From JAVJST01 sp965229715 (GTDB lineage Bacteria > Pseudomonadota > Alphaproteobacteria > Rhodospirillales > Casp-alpha2), in assembly GCA_965229715.1 (NCBI GenBank), contig CBDDJL010000003.1:186001-250000 (forward strand): a stretch of 64,000 nucleotides of DNA, read 5' to 3'. This document shows positions 17,194 to 26,228 of this stretch, one piece after another. The notes beneath the pieces were generated by a model. The model did no database searches. It was not told where the DNA came from and worked only from the letters and a program-made list of their open reading frames with translations. Position 1 is the stretch's first letter. Each line of letters opens with the position of its first letter. The translations under genes were made by a program, and so were the position numbers.

Positions 17194-19056
17194 TTAACCG
17201 GTTGCCCGGCGCGGCGTATCGGCCATGTCGACGACATTATTCTTCCACCAGTCGTCGTCGATGACCTGGCCGGTATCCGGGTCTGTCTGCAACGCCTGAT
17301 CGATGGCGCGCTCGCTGTAGATGTCGATGAGGTGCGAAACATGTTGCCGATTGCGCTCGATGATGGCGGCCATGCGTTGTGCGCCGGAGCCGTCATAGAC
17401 GGCGTGCGCAGCCTCGAAGGCATCGGCGGCGGCTTCCAGGTGATCGATACGGCGAGTAACCTTGCCCAGCAGGAACAGAGCGGAGCCGAGCGTGTTCTGA
17501 GTCGAGGCCCACTGCTGCGGGGATTTTTCACGGCGGCGGATTTCGAGAGCGTTGCGGCACGCCTGGACCGAGTTTTGCAGGATTTTCGGACTCTGTAGGT
17601 TGCCGCCAAGCACCTGCGCCGCCTGGGCATAGTTGTTCATGACGTCGGCCCAGCGTTCCGGCGCGTCGACGCGGGTATAGACCTCCATGGCGCAACGGAA
17701 GGCCGCGAGAGCCTGCTTGAGGTGCGTCATCTCGGCATCGGCTTCGTTGAGATCCATACGGTAGAGTATTTGCCCCAGACGATTGTGTGCGGCGGCCCAT
17801 TCGCGCGGCGCGGTGTCGCGGGGAATGATGTCGCAGGCGGCATTCATGGTATCCAGCGTGACCTCGTCACGGTCGGGATCTTGATCTCGTTCGGCAAGGG
17901 TCATCAGGCAACCGGCGATATTCTTGAGGGTCAGGCCGCGAACAAGCGGCGGTGCATCGCCTGGCAGCATCTCAAGCGCCTGTTTATATTGCTCAAGCGC
18001 CGCCCGAAAGACGTCGATAGGGGCTGCTGCGCGTTGAACGGCCGTGGCCAGAACGTGCCCGCCAGTCAACATCAGATGAATGCGGTCGGTCTGCGTGAAT
18101 GTTTTGTGCGGGCGGGACATCAGGGTCTTGACCGGATCGATCGCGCCCGTCAATCCGGCCTGCACGACCGTGGTTTTGATTCCTGCCTGCGGTGCAGTGG
18201 CCGACAAAATTGCCGCGTGCAGCAACTCGAAATCGCCGTCTTCGGGCTCGGCCGGAATCGGCACCTCGGCAAAGCCGGTGAGATTACCCGGAATATCCTC
18301 GTCACCGGGCAACGCCGATACCATGCGAAGTCGCATTGCGCCGCCGGCCGCACCGACCTTCCCCCAGACGAGAATGTCGCCGCCGCTGTTGCGCAACAGG
18401 CGCCGCGCACTGGCTGCCCATTCGGAAACGGTGCGTTCATCGACGCCGTCGGCGGGAAACGTCTTGGGTCGGGCGACGGCACGGATCTTGAGGTCGCTAT
18501 ACTGTTCCAGTCCCGCCATGATGCGTCGGGCTGCGCTGTCCCCGTCTTCACCGGCGAAACCGGGAATGCGGACCTCGACAAGCGGCACCGGTTTGGCCTT
18601 GGGTTTCAGGAAGCGGGATAGCCAACCCGCCAATGCCGTGTCGCCGAGGGACGTGCCGGGCAGTTTGGCGTCTGCCGTCGCTGCCGGGGAACCGGCGCGT
18701 TCGGCAATCCGCGACATCATGTTGAGCGCCTGTTCCGGATCCTGACGGACGGTTTCGAGAAACGCTTCGCGGTGAATGACCTCGACCGTGACGTCGCCGA
18801 TTGCACGCGCAGTAACCGTGCGCCGGCTCTGGTCCAGAATTCCGGTTTCACCGAATAGTGCACCGGGACCGAGTTTCTCGATCTGGATGGGGCCTGCATC
18901 GGTGTTCTTGAGCAATCCAACTTGGCCCGAAACGATGCGATAGGCGGCATCGCCGCGCTCACCTTCACGGAATATGAGGGCACCATCGGAGTGCGCCGCC
19001 AGTTGATCGGTTCCAGCGGGGGACTTTGTCCCTGAATTCCGGGATTCTTTTTTCAT
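17194..19056 (-). CDS. Cyclic nucleotide-binding domain protein with TPR-like C-terminal region
   Basis: 620-aa protein with a cNMP-binding fold at about residues 20-130, including the phosphate-cassette region FGETGILDQSRRTVTARA, an unassigned middle region (SRFLKPKAKPVPLVEVRIPG), and a helical C-terminal half rich in TPR-like repeats (HNRLGQILYRMD, NNYAQAAQVLGG, QNTLGSALFLLG). There is no helix-turn-helix, so it is not a CRP-like transcription factor; a ligand-controlled scaffold is more likely. The ATG at 19056 (MKKESRN) has AGGAG 8 bp upstream; a start at 19140 would leave the divergent acyl hydrolase little promoter. Confidence 0.8.
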   Translation of the reverse strand: MKKESRNSGTKSPAGTDQLAAHSDGALIFREGERGDAAYRIVSGQVGLLKNTDAGPIQIEKLGPGALFGETGILDQSRRTVTARAIGDVTVEVIHREAFLETVRQDPEQALNMMSRIAERAGSPAATADAKLPGTSLGDTALAGWLSRFLKPKAKPVPLVEVRIPGFAGEDGDSAARRIMAGLEQYSDLKIRAVARPKTFPADGVDERTVSEWAASARRLLRNSGGDILVWGKVGAAGGAMRLRMVSALPGDEDIPGNLTGFAEVPIPAEPEDGDFELLHAAILSATAPQAGIKTTVVQAGLTGAIDPVKTLMSRPHKTFTQTDRIHLMLTGGHVLATAVQRAAAPIDVFRAALEQYKQALEMLPGDAPPLVRGLTLKNIAGCLMTLAERDQDPDRDEVTLDTMNAACDIIPRDTAPREWAAAHNRLGQILYRMDLNEADAEMTHLKQALAAFRCAMEVYTRVDAPERWADVMNNYAQAAQVLGGNLQSPKILQNSVQACRNALEIRRREKSPQQWASTQNTLGSALFLLGKVTRRIDHLEAAADAFEAAHAVYDGSGAQRMAAIIERNRQHVSHLIDIYSERAIDQALQTDPDTGQVIDDDWWKNNVVDMADTPRRATG

Positions 19057-19213
19057 CTCATCCGCTCCTGCCCGGCGTTTTTCATCAACCGAGTCGGGAA
19101 ACCCATTTCTGGACAATCGTAGAGGCAAAGAAGTAAACAAAAGGTAGCTTTAGAGAGTTCGGGCGCCGCTGCGGTGTTGTAAGCTGCCAGATGCCCGAAT
19201 CGGGAGGGGAAGC

Positions 19214-20029
19214 GTGAAAATCCGATTGCGTGTCGTTGTGGCGAGCGTGTTTGCGTGCGTCCTGATCGCATCTGCGAATCAGGTCCGTGCGGGCGCGATT
19301 TACGATATGGACATGTTCCTCGGCGAGACCCATCCATTCGATACGGATCGCACCGCTCCGGCCGTCATGCCGACTGTCACGCAACCGGCCAATGTTCAAA
19401 CCAAGCCTCAACCGACGGTCGGAACGCAACCGGCGGTTTCCACGATCTCATCCGGCGGTAACACGTCGTACGACGACACGCCGGACGGCGATGTGCAAAT
19501 GGCCTCGAACGATGGCGGCAGTCGCCTCGGCATGCGCTCCGACGGCAATTCCGGCCTTTACGGCGTCTCCGAATTCCGGTTCGGCGTCCTCAATCACGAC
19601 GAGGGTCCGTTCAGCCGCAACAAGGAAGAGGACAACCCCGATATCAACGTCGAGGTTCTGTTCGTATCGCCTGAGTTTCTCGACGTGATCTGGTCGCCGC
19701 GACCGCACATCGGCGCGGATATCAACACCGGTGACGACACCAGTTCCTACTATTTCGGTCTTTCCTGGGAGTGGTTCCTGTGGCGCAACCTGTTCGCCGG
19801 TTTCAGCCTCGGCGGCGCCTTTCACGACGGCGAGACGGGAATCTCCGGCCGCACGGACAAGAAGGAACTCGGCTGTAGCCCGTTGTTCCGCGAATCGGTC
19901 GAGATGGGCTGGCTGTTCGCCGAACATCACAGCGTATCGTTTATGCTCGATCACATCTCGAACGCCAAGCTATGCGACCAGAACGAGGGGCTGGAGAATT
20001 TCGGTATCCGTTACGGCTACCGTTTCTGA
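19214..20029 (+). CDS. PagL-like lipid A 3-O-deacylase (acyloxyacyl hydrolase family)
   Basis: Predicted outer-membrane enzyme removing the 3-O acyl chain of lipid A. Starts at GTG 19214 after GGGAGGGG and begins with a signal peptide ending near VRAGA. A Pro/Thr/Gln-rich stretch of roughly 50 residues precedes the beta-barrel-like domain. The catalytic set of PagL (His, Ser two residues later, Glu fourteen after His) is matched by H247, S249 and E261 in DHISNAKLCDQNEGLENFG. PagL itself is about 170 aa, so this 271-aa form carries an N-terminal extension. It is divergent from the cNMP-domain gene. Confidence 0.83.
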   Translation: MKIRLRVVVASVFACVLIASANQVRAGAIYDMDMFLGETHPFDTDRTAPAVMPTVTQPANVQTKPQPTVGTQPAVSTISSGGNTSYDDTPDGDVQMASNDGGSRLGMRSDGNSGLYGVSEFRFGVLNHDEGPFSRNKEEDNPDINVEVLFVSPEFLDVIWSPRPHIGADINTGDDTSSYYFGLSWEWFLWRNLFAGFSLGGAFHDGETGISGRTDKKELGCSPLFRESVEMGWLFAEHHSVSFMLDHISNAKLCDQNEGLENFGIRYGYRF

Positions 20030-20035
20030 TCGGGT

Positions 20036-21538
20036 TTAGCCACCGTCCCCGAACCGGGCCGTGACCCGTTGGCTTAGCGCATCGCGCAATCCGGCGATTG
20101 CCGTCGACCAGTCGCCGAACGCAGGTTGGCGGAAAATTCGCATGCTCGGATACCACGGCGATGTCTCGCCCTTGTATCCCCAACGCCAGTCGGCGACAGC
20201 CGGCGCGAGCAGCCACACCGGCTTGTTCATAGCGCCGGCAAGATGCGCCGTGACCGAGTCGGCGCAGATCACCAGATCGAGTTGATTGATCATCGCGGCG
20301 GTATCCGAGATGTCGTTTATCCGATTGCCGATATCGGGCAGCAACACATCGCAGCCGTCGGTCTCAAGGTCGGTGCGGTGCCGACCGGTCTGGAGGCTGA
20401 ATGCGGCGACGCCGGGAACCGACAAAACCTCCATAAGCGTGCCGAGCGGACAAACCCGCGGGTCGTTGTCGGAGGCGGGGACATTCGGCGCCCACGTCAA
20501 TCCGACACGCATCTGGTTACGGCGCGCGGGCGGCAACTGCAGGCTGATCACGTCAGGCGGCGATATGTAGGGCACCATGTCGGCCTCGACGCCGCCCGTG
20601 CGGCCGAGGATCTTCGGTAAGCTCATGACCGGTGCGTAGACGTCGCATGCCGGCGGCTGGCCGCCGCTCATGATGACACGGTCGACCCCGCTGAAAGTCG
20701 CAAGCAGGCGGGCAAGCGTCGCGTGGCACTCAACGATGACGTTGCCGCCTTTCTCCTTGATCAGTGGGATGTACCGGGCGAATTGCACCACGTCACCGGC
20801 GCTTCCTTCGCCGAGTACAAGAATGGTTTTTCCACCCAGGTCGCTACCGTCCCATTCCGGGGCATCGACCGATCGCGTCGTGTAGACCGGTGTTTGACGG
20901 CGCCATTCCAGCTCATGGAATCCGCGCACATAATCCTGTTGCGCCAGTAGCGTGAACGCGAGCTCCGAATGCGCCATCGCATGGTCTTTGTCGACGGCAA
21001 TCACCGACTCGAAACATGAAACGGCAACGCTGACGTCGCCGGCAGCTCGCATCGCAAGGCCGAGATTGAAAATCACGTCGGTCGATTGGGGTGCCTGCCG
21101 CAAGGCCTGGGAGAGCGCGCCGATGGCACTTCGCAGGTTTCCCTGTTCGCGCATCGCGTTCCCGAGATTGGCAAGGGTGCCGGCATGGTTGGGCCGCAGC
21201 ACCAACGAGCGCCGGTAGCATGCACAGGCTGCAGCCAGTTTACCCTGACTGCGAAGCGCAGCGCCTAGGTTGTTATAGATGTCGGGGTTGGTCGGATCGA
21301 GGTTCAGCGCCCGTGAATAAGCGCGGACGGCATCATCGTAAAGCCGACGGCGGTGGTAATCAGCGGCCAGGGCGAAGACACGGGCAGCCTCGCGGTCACG
21401 GATCGATGCCCGATCCCCGGTTTCCGCAGGCCCCATCGGGGCGGGGGCTGGCTCCGGCAGCGCGGACGCGTCATTGACTTCCGATGCCGTCGTAGGCGCC
21501 GCCGGTTTTCGGCTCACGATCTTCGGTTTACGGGCCAC
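20036..21538 (-). CDS. TPR protein with GT9-like C-terminal glycosyltransferase region
   Basis: 500-aa protein. An acidic, Ala/Pro-rich N-terminus leads into about five TPR units (ARVFALAADYHRRR, IYNNLGAALRSQGK, TLANLGNAMREQGN), then a C-terminal domain like the ADP-heptose/GT9 family: ILVLGEGSAGDVVQFARYIPL and LDLVICADSVTAHLAGAMNKPVW. Similar fusions are annotated as TPR or O-GlcNAc-transferase-like proteins; acceptor and donor are not known. It converges with the acyl hydrolase gene with only 6 bp between them, suggesting a neighbourhood of envelope glycolipid or protein modification. Confidence 0.82.
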   Translation of the reverse strand: MARKPKIVSRKPAAPTTASEVNDASALPEPAPAPMGPAETGDRASIRDREAARVFALAADYHRRRLYDDAVRAYSRALNLDPTNPDIYNNLGAALRSQGKLAAACACYRRSLVLRPNHAGTLANLGNAMREQGNLRSAIGALSQALRQAPQSTDVIFNLGLAMRAAGDVSVAVSCFESVIAVDKDHAMAHSELAFTLLAQQDYVRGFHELEWRRQTPVYTTRSVDAPEWDGSDLGGKTILVLGEGSAGDVVQFARYIPLIKEKGGNVIVECHATLARLLATFSGVDRVIMSGGQPPACDVYAPVMSLPKILGRTGGVEADMVPYISPPDVISLQLPPARRNQMRVGLTWAPNVPASDNDPRVCPLGTLMEVLSVPGVAAFSLQTGRHRTDLETDGCDVLLPDIGNRINDISDTAAMINQLDLVICADSVTAHLAGAMNKPVWLLAPAVADWRWGYKGETSPWYPSMRIFRQPAFGDWSTAIAGLRDALSQRVTARFGDGG

Positions 21539-21632
21539 GGCGGAGTTCCTGTTCGTTGGTCTCGATCGCGCTGTATCGCGCCATTATGGGTAGTTTGCGG
21601 CACGATCCGCAAGGTGCATAAGCCGCACAGGA

Positions 21633-21983
21633 TCAATGTTTTAGCAAATCCAACACGTTTTCAGGAGGGCGGCCGAGTACGGCCCGGTCGCCGTGGACGA
21701 CGATAGGTCGCTCGATGATGGCGGGATTGGCGGCCATGGCCGCAAACAGCTCTTCGGCCGACACCGATTCGGGGTCGATTCCCGCTTCCGCGCATTCCTT
21801 TTTTCGCGCGAACGCCGCGGGCGCAACCCCCAACATGTCGGCAACGCGCCGTAGTTCGTCGGCATTCGGCGTCGCCGCAAGATATTCGACGATTTCCGGT
21901 TCGACACCGTTCTCTCGCAGGAGTTCGAGCGTTTGGCGGGATTTTGAACATCGAGGGTTATGATAGATGCGTGTCGTCGTCAC
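21633..21983 (-). CDS. arsC: Arsenate reductase (glutaredoxin type) ArsC
   Basis: 116-aa ArsC-family protein. The N-terminus IYHNPRCSKSRQTL carries the redox cysteine C12, and the C-terminal IIERPIVVHGDRAVLGRPPENVLDLL matches the glutaredoxin-linked arsenate reductase group. There is no arsR or arsB nearby, so a general or YfgD-like role remains possible. The start overlaps by 4 bp the stop of the upstream cNMP-domain gene (ATGA), an unusual partnership. Confidence 0.88.
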   Translation of the reverse strand: MTTTRIYHNPRCSKSRQTLELLRENGVEPEIVEYLAATPNADELRRVADMLGVAPAAFARKKECAEAGIDPESVSAEELFAAMAANPAIIERPIVVHGDRAVLGRPPENVLDLLKH

Positions 21984-22540
21984 TCGAAGTCCTCCGGCGT
22001 TACGATGTGCATGTTCGTTGCCCGCAGGCGATGGGCGATCACAGCCAAAAGAGAATGATAGAAATTTGCCGCCAGTTCGGGATCGCCTTTCAGCAGCGGA
22101 CGCACATCGCTTTCAGGTAGCGCCACGACGTCGACATCGCCGTCAGCGACAATCGTGGCGCTGGCGGGATGACCGTCGATAAAGCTGATTTCGCCGAATA
22201 GGTCGCCGGGGCCGAGCGGGCCGGTGAACTCAACGTTTATGGTATCCGTCCGGCGTTGCATCACCCGCGCGTTCCCGCTGACAACGACGAACAGGCTACC
22301 GGGAACCTGAGCCTGTCTGATAATGATGTCGCCATGCTCAAAGGTGCGATTGACGCCGATGTCGGCAATCACCAACCGCTGATCTTCCGTCAGATGCGGG
22401 AATGCTCGCTGCAGGATCTGCACCGCCAACCCCTTCCAGAGCTCAAAACCGCTAGTATCAAAGCCTATCGCCGCGAAGGCGGCAACGTCAAACCGCCTCA
22501 AGCCCAAGTCGTTCAATGGCGTCGGTTTCGTTTTCCGCAT
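21980..22540 (-). CDS. Stand-alone cyclic nucleotide-binding domain protein
   Basis: 186-aa protein consisting of a short N-terminal stretch and one cNMP-binding fold: GDIIIRQAQVPGSLFVVVSGNARVM and FGEISFIDGHPASATIVAD. The arginine that contacts the cyclic phosphate in CRP-type cassettes (PR-S/T-A) is replaced by alanine (PAS), so canonical cAMP binding is doubtful. No helix-turn-helix is present. I use ATG 22540 (MRKTKPTPL), which overlaps recX by 53 bp; a TTG just at the recX stop would also work. Downstream it overlaps arsC by 4 bp. Confidence 0.75.
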   Translation of the reverse strand: MRKTKPTPLNDLGLRRFDVAAFAAIGFDTSGFELWKGLAVQILQRAFPHLTEDQRLVIADIGVNRTFEHGDIIIRQAQVPGSLFVVVSGNARVMQRRTDTINVEFTGPLGPGDLFGEISFIDGHPASATIVADGDVDVVALPESDVRPLLKGDPELAANFYHSLLAVIAHRLRATNMHIVTPEDFE

Positions 22541-23123
22541 CGACAATGGTGCGCGCGATACCGAGGGTGAAGCCGGCACGGGCGAGGGAGGCGAGATCGC
22601 GTTCGCGATAGTCGGCGCGCTTGTTGGCAACGCGGAACGCACCGATGCGCCGCCGGCGAGCGTATCGTAGCGCGGCTTGTTCTTCCAAGGCACCCAGTTG
22701 CGTTTCAAGCTCGTCGATTGCATCCTCGGCGATTGCCGCCGGAACGCCCTTTGCCTTCAATCGCGTGCGTATACCACGCGGGCTGATGCCGCGCTCATGG
22801 AGAGATCGCGCCCTGGCCTCAGCAAAGCGCCGGTCATCCAACAGGCCGGCGCGTTGGAAGCGGTCAATGAGTTCATCGACCGCACGCCGGCCATCTTGGG
22901 GATCCGTCGCGTGTTCCTGTGCTGAGCGATCAACCTTACGGCATAGCACCCGGCGCAGGTTGGCCGACGTGGAAGCGTAGCGCTCGAGATACCAGAGCGC
23001 GGCGCGCTCGAGATAATCGGGTGTCGCTTTGCGCGGGCGGCGGAGTCTCTTGCGCTGCGGTTTCGTTTCCGGGCGCTCGGCGCCGTCAGTGTCCTTGCCG
23101 TCCCTCATCTTCGGGCTCCTCAC
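22488..23123 (-). CDS. recX: Regulatory protein RecX
   Basis: 211-aa RecX family protein, a modulator of RecA filaments. It has a basic N-terminal tail, then helix-repeat sequences typical of RecX: ALWYLERYASTSANLRRVL, GLLDDRRFAEARARSLHERGISPRGI and a final repeat region ending in ARAGFTLGIARTIV. Starts at 23123 or 23108 are both possible. recA is not adjacent in this window. It probably shares a transcript with the cNMP-domain gene and arsC, which overlap in series. Confidence 0.87.
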   Translation of the reverse strand: MRSPKMRDGKDTDGAERPETKPQRKRLRRPRKATPDYLERAALWYLERYASTSANLRRVLCRKVDRSAQEHATDPQDGRRAVDELIDRFQRAGLLDDRRFAEARARSLHERGISPRGIRTRLKAKGVPAAIAEDAIDELETQLGALEEQAALRYARRRRIGAFRVANKRADYRERDLASLARAGFTLGIARTIVDAENETDAIERLGLEAV

Positions 23124-23203
23124 TGTGCGCTGAAGCCTACAAACCGAGCAACGTTGCCGAAAGCCCGTTTGCAGCTATCGGTTTGCTGGTCTAGAAGTCC
23201 TGC

Positions 23204-23986
23204 ATGCACGCTGAGACTGTCAGAACCAGCAACTGGACCGGCCTCTGGACACTCTACATGCGCGAAGTTCGGCGCTTTATGAAGGTCCATACGCAAACGC
23301 TGTTCGCGCCGATGGTGACGACACTGTTGTTCCTCGCCGTTTTTTCGCTAGCGCTGGGGGTCGGCCGTTCCGCGGCCGGTTTGCCCTATGCGGATTTTCT
23401 TGCGCCTGGGCTGGTCATGATGGCAATCGCACAGAATGCCTTTGCCAATACGTCGTCATCCATCGTCATCGCCAAAGTCCAGGGTAATATCGTCGACACC
23501 CTGATGCCGCCGTTTACGGCATGGGAGTTGACCCTCGCGATCAACATGGGCGGCGTTACGCGGGGCGTCGTCGTCGGTACGGTTGTCGCCGTCGCCATGT
23601 CGTTTTTCGTCAATCTTCAGATCCACAGTATCGCGGCCATTGCCTTCTTCGCGTTTACCGCGTCGCTGATGTTGGCGCTGCTCGGCACGATTGGCGGAAT
23701 TTGGGCCGACAAGTTCGACCACATCGCGGCGGTGACCAATTTCGTTGTGACGCCGCTGTCGTTCCTCTCGGGTACGTTTTACACCATCGACCGCCTTCCG
23801 GAAGCGGCCCAGTGGCTCGCGCATATCAACCCTTTTTTCTACATGATCGACGGGTTCCGGTTCGGGTTCATCGGACGATCCGACGTCGATCCGTGGATCG
23901 GCGTGCTGGTAATGTGCGCGATCAATGCGGTGTTGTGGGCCGTTTGCCAGAGGATGTTCGCAACGGGCTACAAGCTCAAGGCCTGA
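23204..23986 (+). CDS. ABC-2 type transporter permease
   Basis: 260-aa inner-membrane permease with about six hydrophobic spans. Typical ABC-2 features are the N-terminal TLYMREVRRFMKVHTQTLFAPMVTTLLF and the region FLAPGLVMMAIAQNAFANTSSSIVIAK, plus FVVTPLSFLSGTFYTIDRLP near the C-terminus, a signature of the YadH/NodJ-like subgroup. No ATP-binding partner is next to it: recX is divergent upstream and argD follows. The ATPase must be encoded elsewhere. Confidence 0.88.
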   Translation: MHAETVRTSNWTGLWTLYMREVRRFMKVHTQTLFAPMVTTLLFLAVFSLALGVGRSAAGLPYADFLAPGLVMMAIAQNAFANTSSSIVIAKVQGNIVDTLMPPFTAWELTLAINMGGVTRGVVVGTVVAVAMSFFVNLQIHSIAAIAFFAFTASLMLALLGTIGGIWADKFDHIAAVTNFVVTPLSFLSGTFYTIDRLPEAAQWLAHINPFFYMIDGFRFGFIGRSDVDPWIGVLVMCAINAVLWAVCQRMFATGYKLKA

Positions 23987-24043
23987 GCGCAGCCGGTAAC
24001 CGTTGACAGCGACCCAAGCGGTTTGGATAATCGCCGGCTTTCC

Positions 24044-24081
24044 GGGCCGGTGACACCGTTCGCCGGCCCCTCATGTTTTTT
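24044..24081 (+). terminator. Possible intrinsic terminator after the ABC permease
   Basis: GGGCCGG (24044-24050) pairs with CCGGCCC (24063-24069) around a 12-nt loop, followed after 6 nt by a run of six T at 24076-24081. The gap between stem and T run is longer than ideal. It would separate the permease from argD. Confidence 0.4.
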
Positions 24082-24127
24082 GGACGCCGGATCCCGGCCA
24101 CAGTTCGGGCGGTGTCGGGGGAATGTC

Positions 24128-25315
24128 ATGATCGATGCCGTTATGCCGACCTATGCGCGGGCCGACGTCGCGTTCGAACGCGGCGAGGGCGCTTACCTGT
24201 TCGATCGCGACGGCAACCGCTATCTCGACTTCACCGCCGGTATCGCCGTCGATGCGCTCGGACACTGTCATCCGCATCTGGTCGAGGCCCTGACCGCACA
24301 GGCGGAACAGCTCTGGCACGTCTCTAATCTCTATGAAATTCCGGGCCAGCGCCGGCTGGCCGAGCGCCTTGTCGCCAACACCTTCGCGGACTCCGTGTTC
24401 TTCAACAACTCCGGCGCCGAGGCGCTCGAGTGCAGCTTCAAGATGGCGCGGCGCTATCACCACGCCAACGGCGCGCCCGAACGTTTTCGCGTTATTTGCT
24501 GCACGGGTGCATTCCACGGGCGTACGTTGGCGACCATTGCGGCGGGCGGCCAAGCCAAACACCTTGACGGGTTCGGGCCGGTTGTCGACGGCTTCGATCA
24601 TGTCGCGTTCGGCAACCTGAACGAGATGCGGACGGCGATCACGTCTGAAACGGCGGCCATTCTCGTCGAGCCGGTGCAGGGCGAAGGCGGTATTCGACCC
24701 GCCGACCCAGTGTACCTTAAGGCGCTGCGGGAGATCGCCGACGAGTTCGGCCTGCTGCTGATTTTCGACGAGGTCCAGTGTGGTATGGGCAGGTCCGGAA
24801 AACTTTTCGCGCACGAATGGGCTGGCGTGGCGCCCGACATCATGGCCGTCGCCAAGGGCTTGGGCGGCGGGTTCCCGGTCGGTGCGTGTCTTGCGACCGA
24901 ACGCGCCGCAGCGGCGATGACCGCCGGAACCCACGGGTCGACCTTCGGCGGCAATCCGCTCGCCATGGCTGCCGCCAATGCGGTACTCGACGTGATGCTG
25001 GAAGACGGTTTTCTGCAGCGCGTGGTGGACGTCGCCGGATATCTACGGTCGCGGCTCGAGGAACTCAAGGGCAGGTTCCCGTCGATTATCGCCGATGTGC
25101 GGGGGCTCGGCCTGATGACAGGGATGAAATGTATCGGCGACGGCGTCAACGCGGAACTGTCGAAGCGGTTGTTTGCCCGCAAACTGCTGACCGTTCTTGC
25201 CGGCGACAATGTCGTGCGTCTTGTGCCGCCGCTGATCATCGAGACCCGCCACGTCGATGAGGCCGTCGGTCTGATTGCGGAAGAACTGGACGCCTTGAGC
25301 GAAGAGGCGGCTTGA
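24128..25315 (+). CDS. argD: Acetylornithine/succinyldiaminopimelate aminotransferase
   Basis: PLP enzyme of arginine biosynthesis converting N-acetylglutamate semialdehyde to N-acetylornithine. 395 aa, standard length. Motifs in order: YLFDRDGNRYLDFTAGIAV, FFNNSGAEALECSFKMAR, IFDEVQCGMGRSGKLFA and the PLP lysine in MAVAKGLGGGFPVGA, then HGSTFGGNPLAMAAA. The ATG at 24128 follows GTCGGGGG; an in-frame extension upstream covers the terminator and is rejected. argF follows after one base. Confidence 0.95.
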   Translation: MIDAVMPTYARADVAFERGEGAYLFDRDGNRYLDFTAGIAVDALGHCHPHLVEALTAQAEQLWHVSNLYEIPGQRRLAERLVANTFADSVFFNNSGAEALECSFKMARRYHHANGAPERFRVICCTGAFHGRTLATIAAGGQAKHLDGFGPVVDGFDHVAFGNLNEMRTAITSETAAILVEPVQGEGGIRPADPVYLKALREIADEFGLLLIFDEVQCGMGRSGKLFAHEWAGVAPDIMAVAKGLGGGFPVGACLATERAAAAMTAGTHGSTFGGNPLAMAAANAVLDVMLEDGFLQRVVDVAGYLRSRLEELKGRFPSIIADVRGLGLMTGMKCIGDGVNAELSKRLFARKLLTVLAGDNVVRLVPPLIIETRHVDEAVGLIAEELDALSEEAA

Positions 25316-25316
25316 G

Positions 25317-26228
25317 ATGAGCGAGTCGGGCAATCCGCGGCACTTCCTCGACCTGGATCGTGTCGATTCGGAGACGCTTCGCGGCATCCTCGACCTTGGC
25401 CGGGACCTGAAGTCTGCCGGCGTCCAGAACCAGCCGCTTGCCGGCAAGACGCTCGCGATGATCTTCGAAAAGCCGTCGACCCGCACGCGGGTTTCGTTTC
25501 AGGTCGGCATTCACCAGCTTGGCGGGCTTGCCGTTATTCTTTCCGGACAGGACTCGCAGCTTGGCCGTGGCGAGACCGTCGCCGATACGGCCCAGGTTCT
25601 GTCGCGATTTTGCGACGCGATCATGATCCGGACCGACGACCCGGCCAAGCTTGACGAGCTGGCGCGCCACGCCGACGTGCCGGTGATCAACGGCCTGACG
25701 GATCGCAGCCACCCTTGTCAGATCATGGCGGACGTCATGACCGTCGAGGATCATCTCGGGGCGGTTGCCGGCAAGACGGTGGCGTGGTGCGGTGACGGTA
25801 ACAACGTGCTCTACAGCTGGGTTCAGGCGGCCGCACAGTTCGGCTTCACGCTGCGCGCCGCGTGTCCCAAGGGCCGGGAGCCGGATCCCGAGGTTGTGGA
25901 ATGGGCGCAGGCGCAAGGCGCAGACGTGTCGATCGACAACGATCCGGACGCTGCGGTGAGCGGGGCCGATGTCGTAGTAACGGATTGCTGGGTTTCCATG
26001 GGTCAGGAAGATGCCAACGTGCACAACACGTTCATGCCTTTTCAGGTAAACGATGCATTGATGGCGAAGGCGAAGCCGTCGGCCATTTTCATGCACTGCC
26101 TGCCGGCCCATCGCGGCGAGGAGATGACGGCGTCTGTGATCGATGGACCGCAGTCGGTTGTCTGGGACGAGGCGGAAAACCGCCTGCATGCGCAGAAGGG
26201 TATCCTGCTATGGAGCCTCGGCGGTTGA
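25317..26228 (+). CDS. argF: Ornithine carbamoyltransferase
   Basis: Forms citrulline from ornithine and carbamoyl phosphate. 303 aa with all family signatures: the carbamoyl-phosphate site EKPSTRTRVSF, SHPCQIMAD and the ornithine/catalytic motif HCLPAHRGEE. The start lies one base after the argD stop (TGAGATG), so expression is coupled. The 3' end overlaps the next GNAT gene by 19 bp. Confidence 0.96.
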   Translation: MSESGNPRHFLDLDRVDSETLRGILDLGRDLKSAGVQNQPLAGKTLAMIFEKPSTRTRVSFQVGIHQLGGLAVILSGQDSQLGRGETVADTAQVLSRFCDAIMIRTDDPAKLDELARHADVPVINGLTDRSHPCQIMADVMTVEDHLGAVAGKTVAWCGDGNNVLYSWVQAAAQFGFTLRAACPKGREPDPEVVEWAQAQGADVSIDNDPDAAVSGADVVVTDCWVSMGQEDANVHNTFMPFQVNDALMAKAKPSAIFMHCLPAHRGEEMTASVIDGPQSVVWDEAENRLHAQKGILLWSLGG

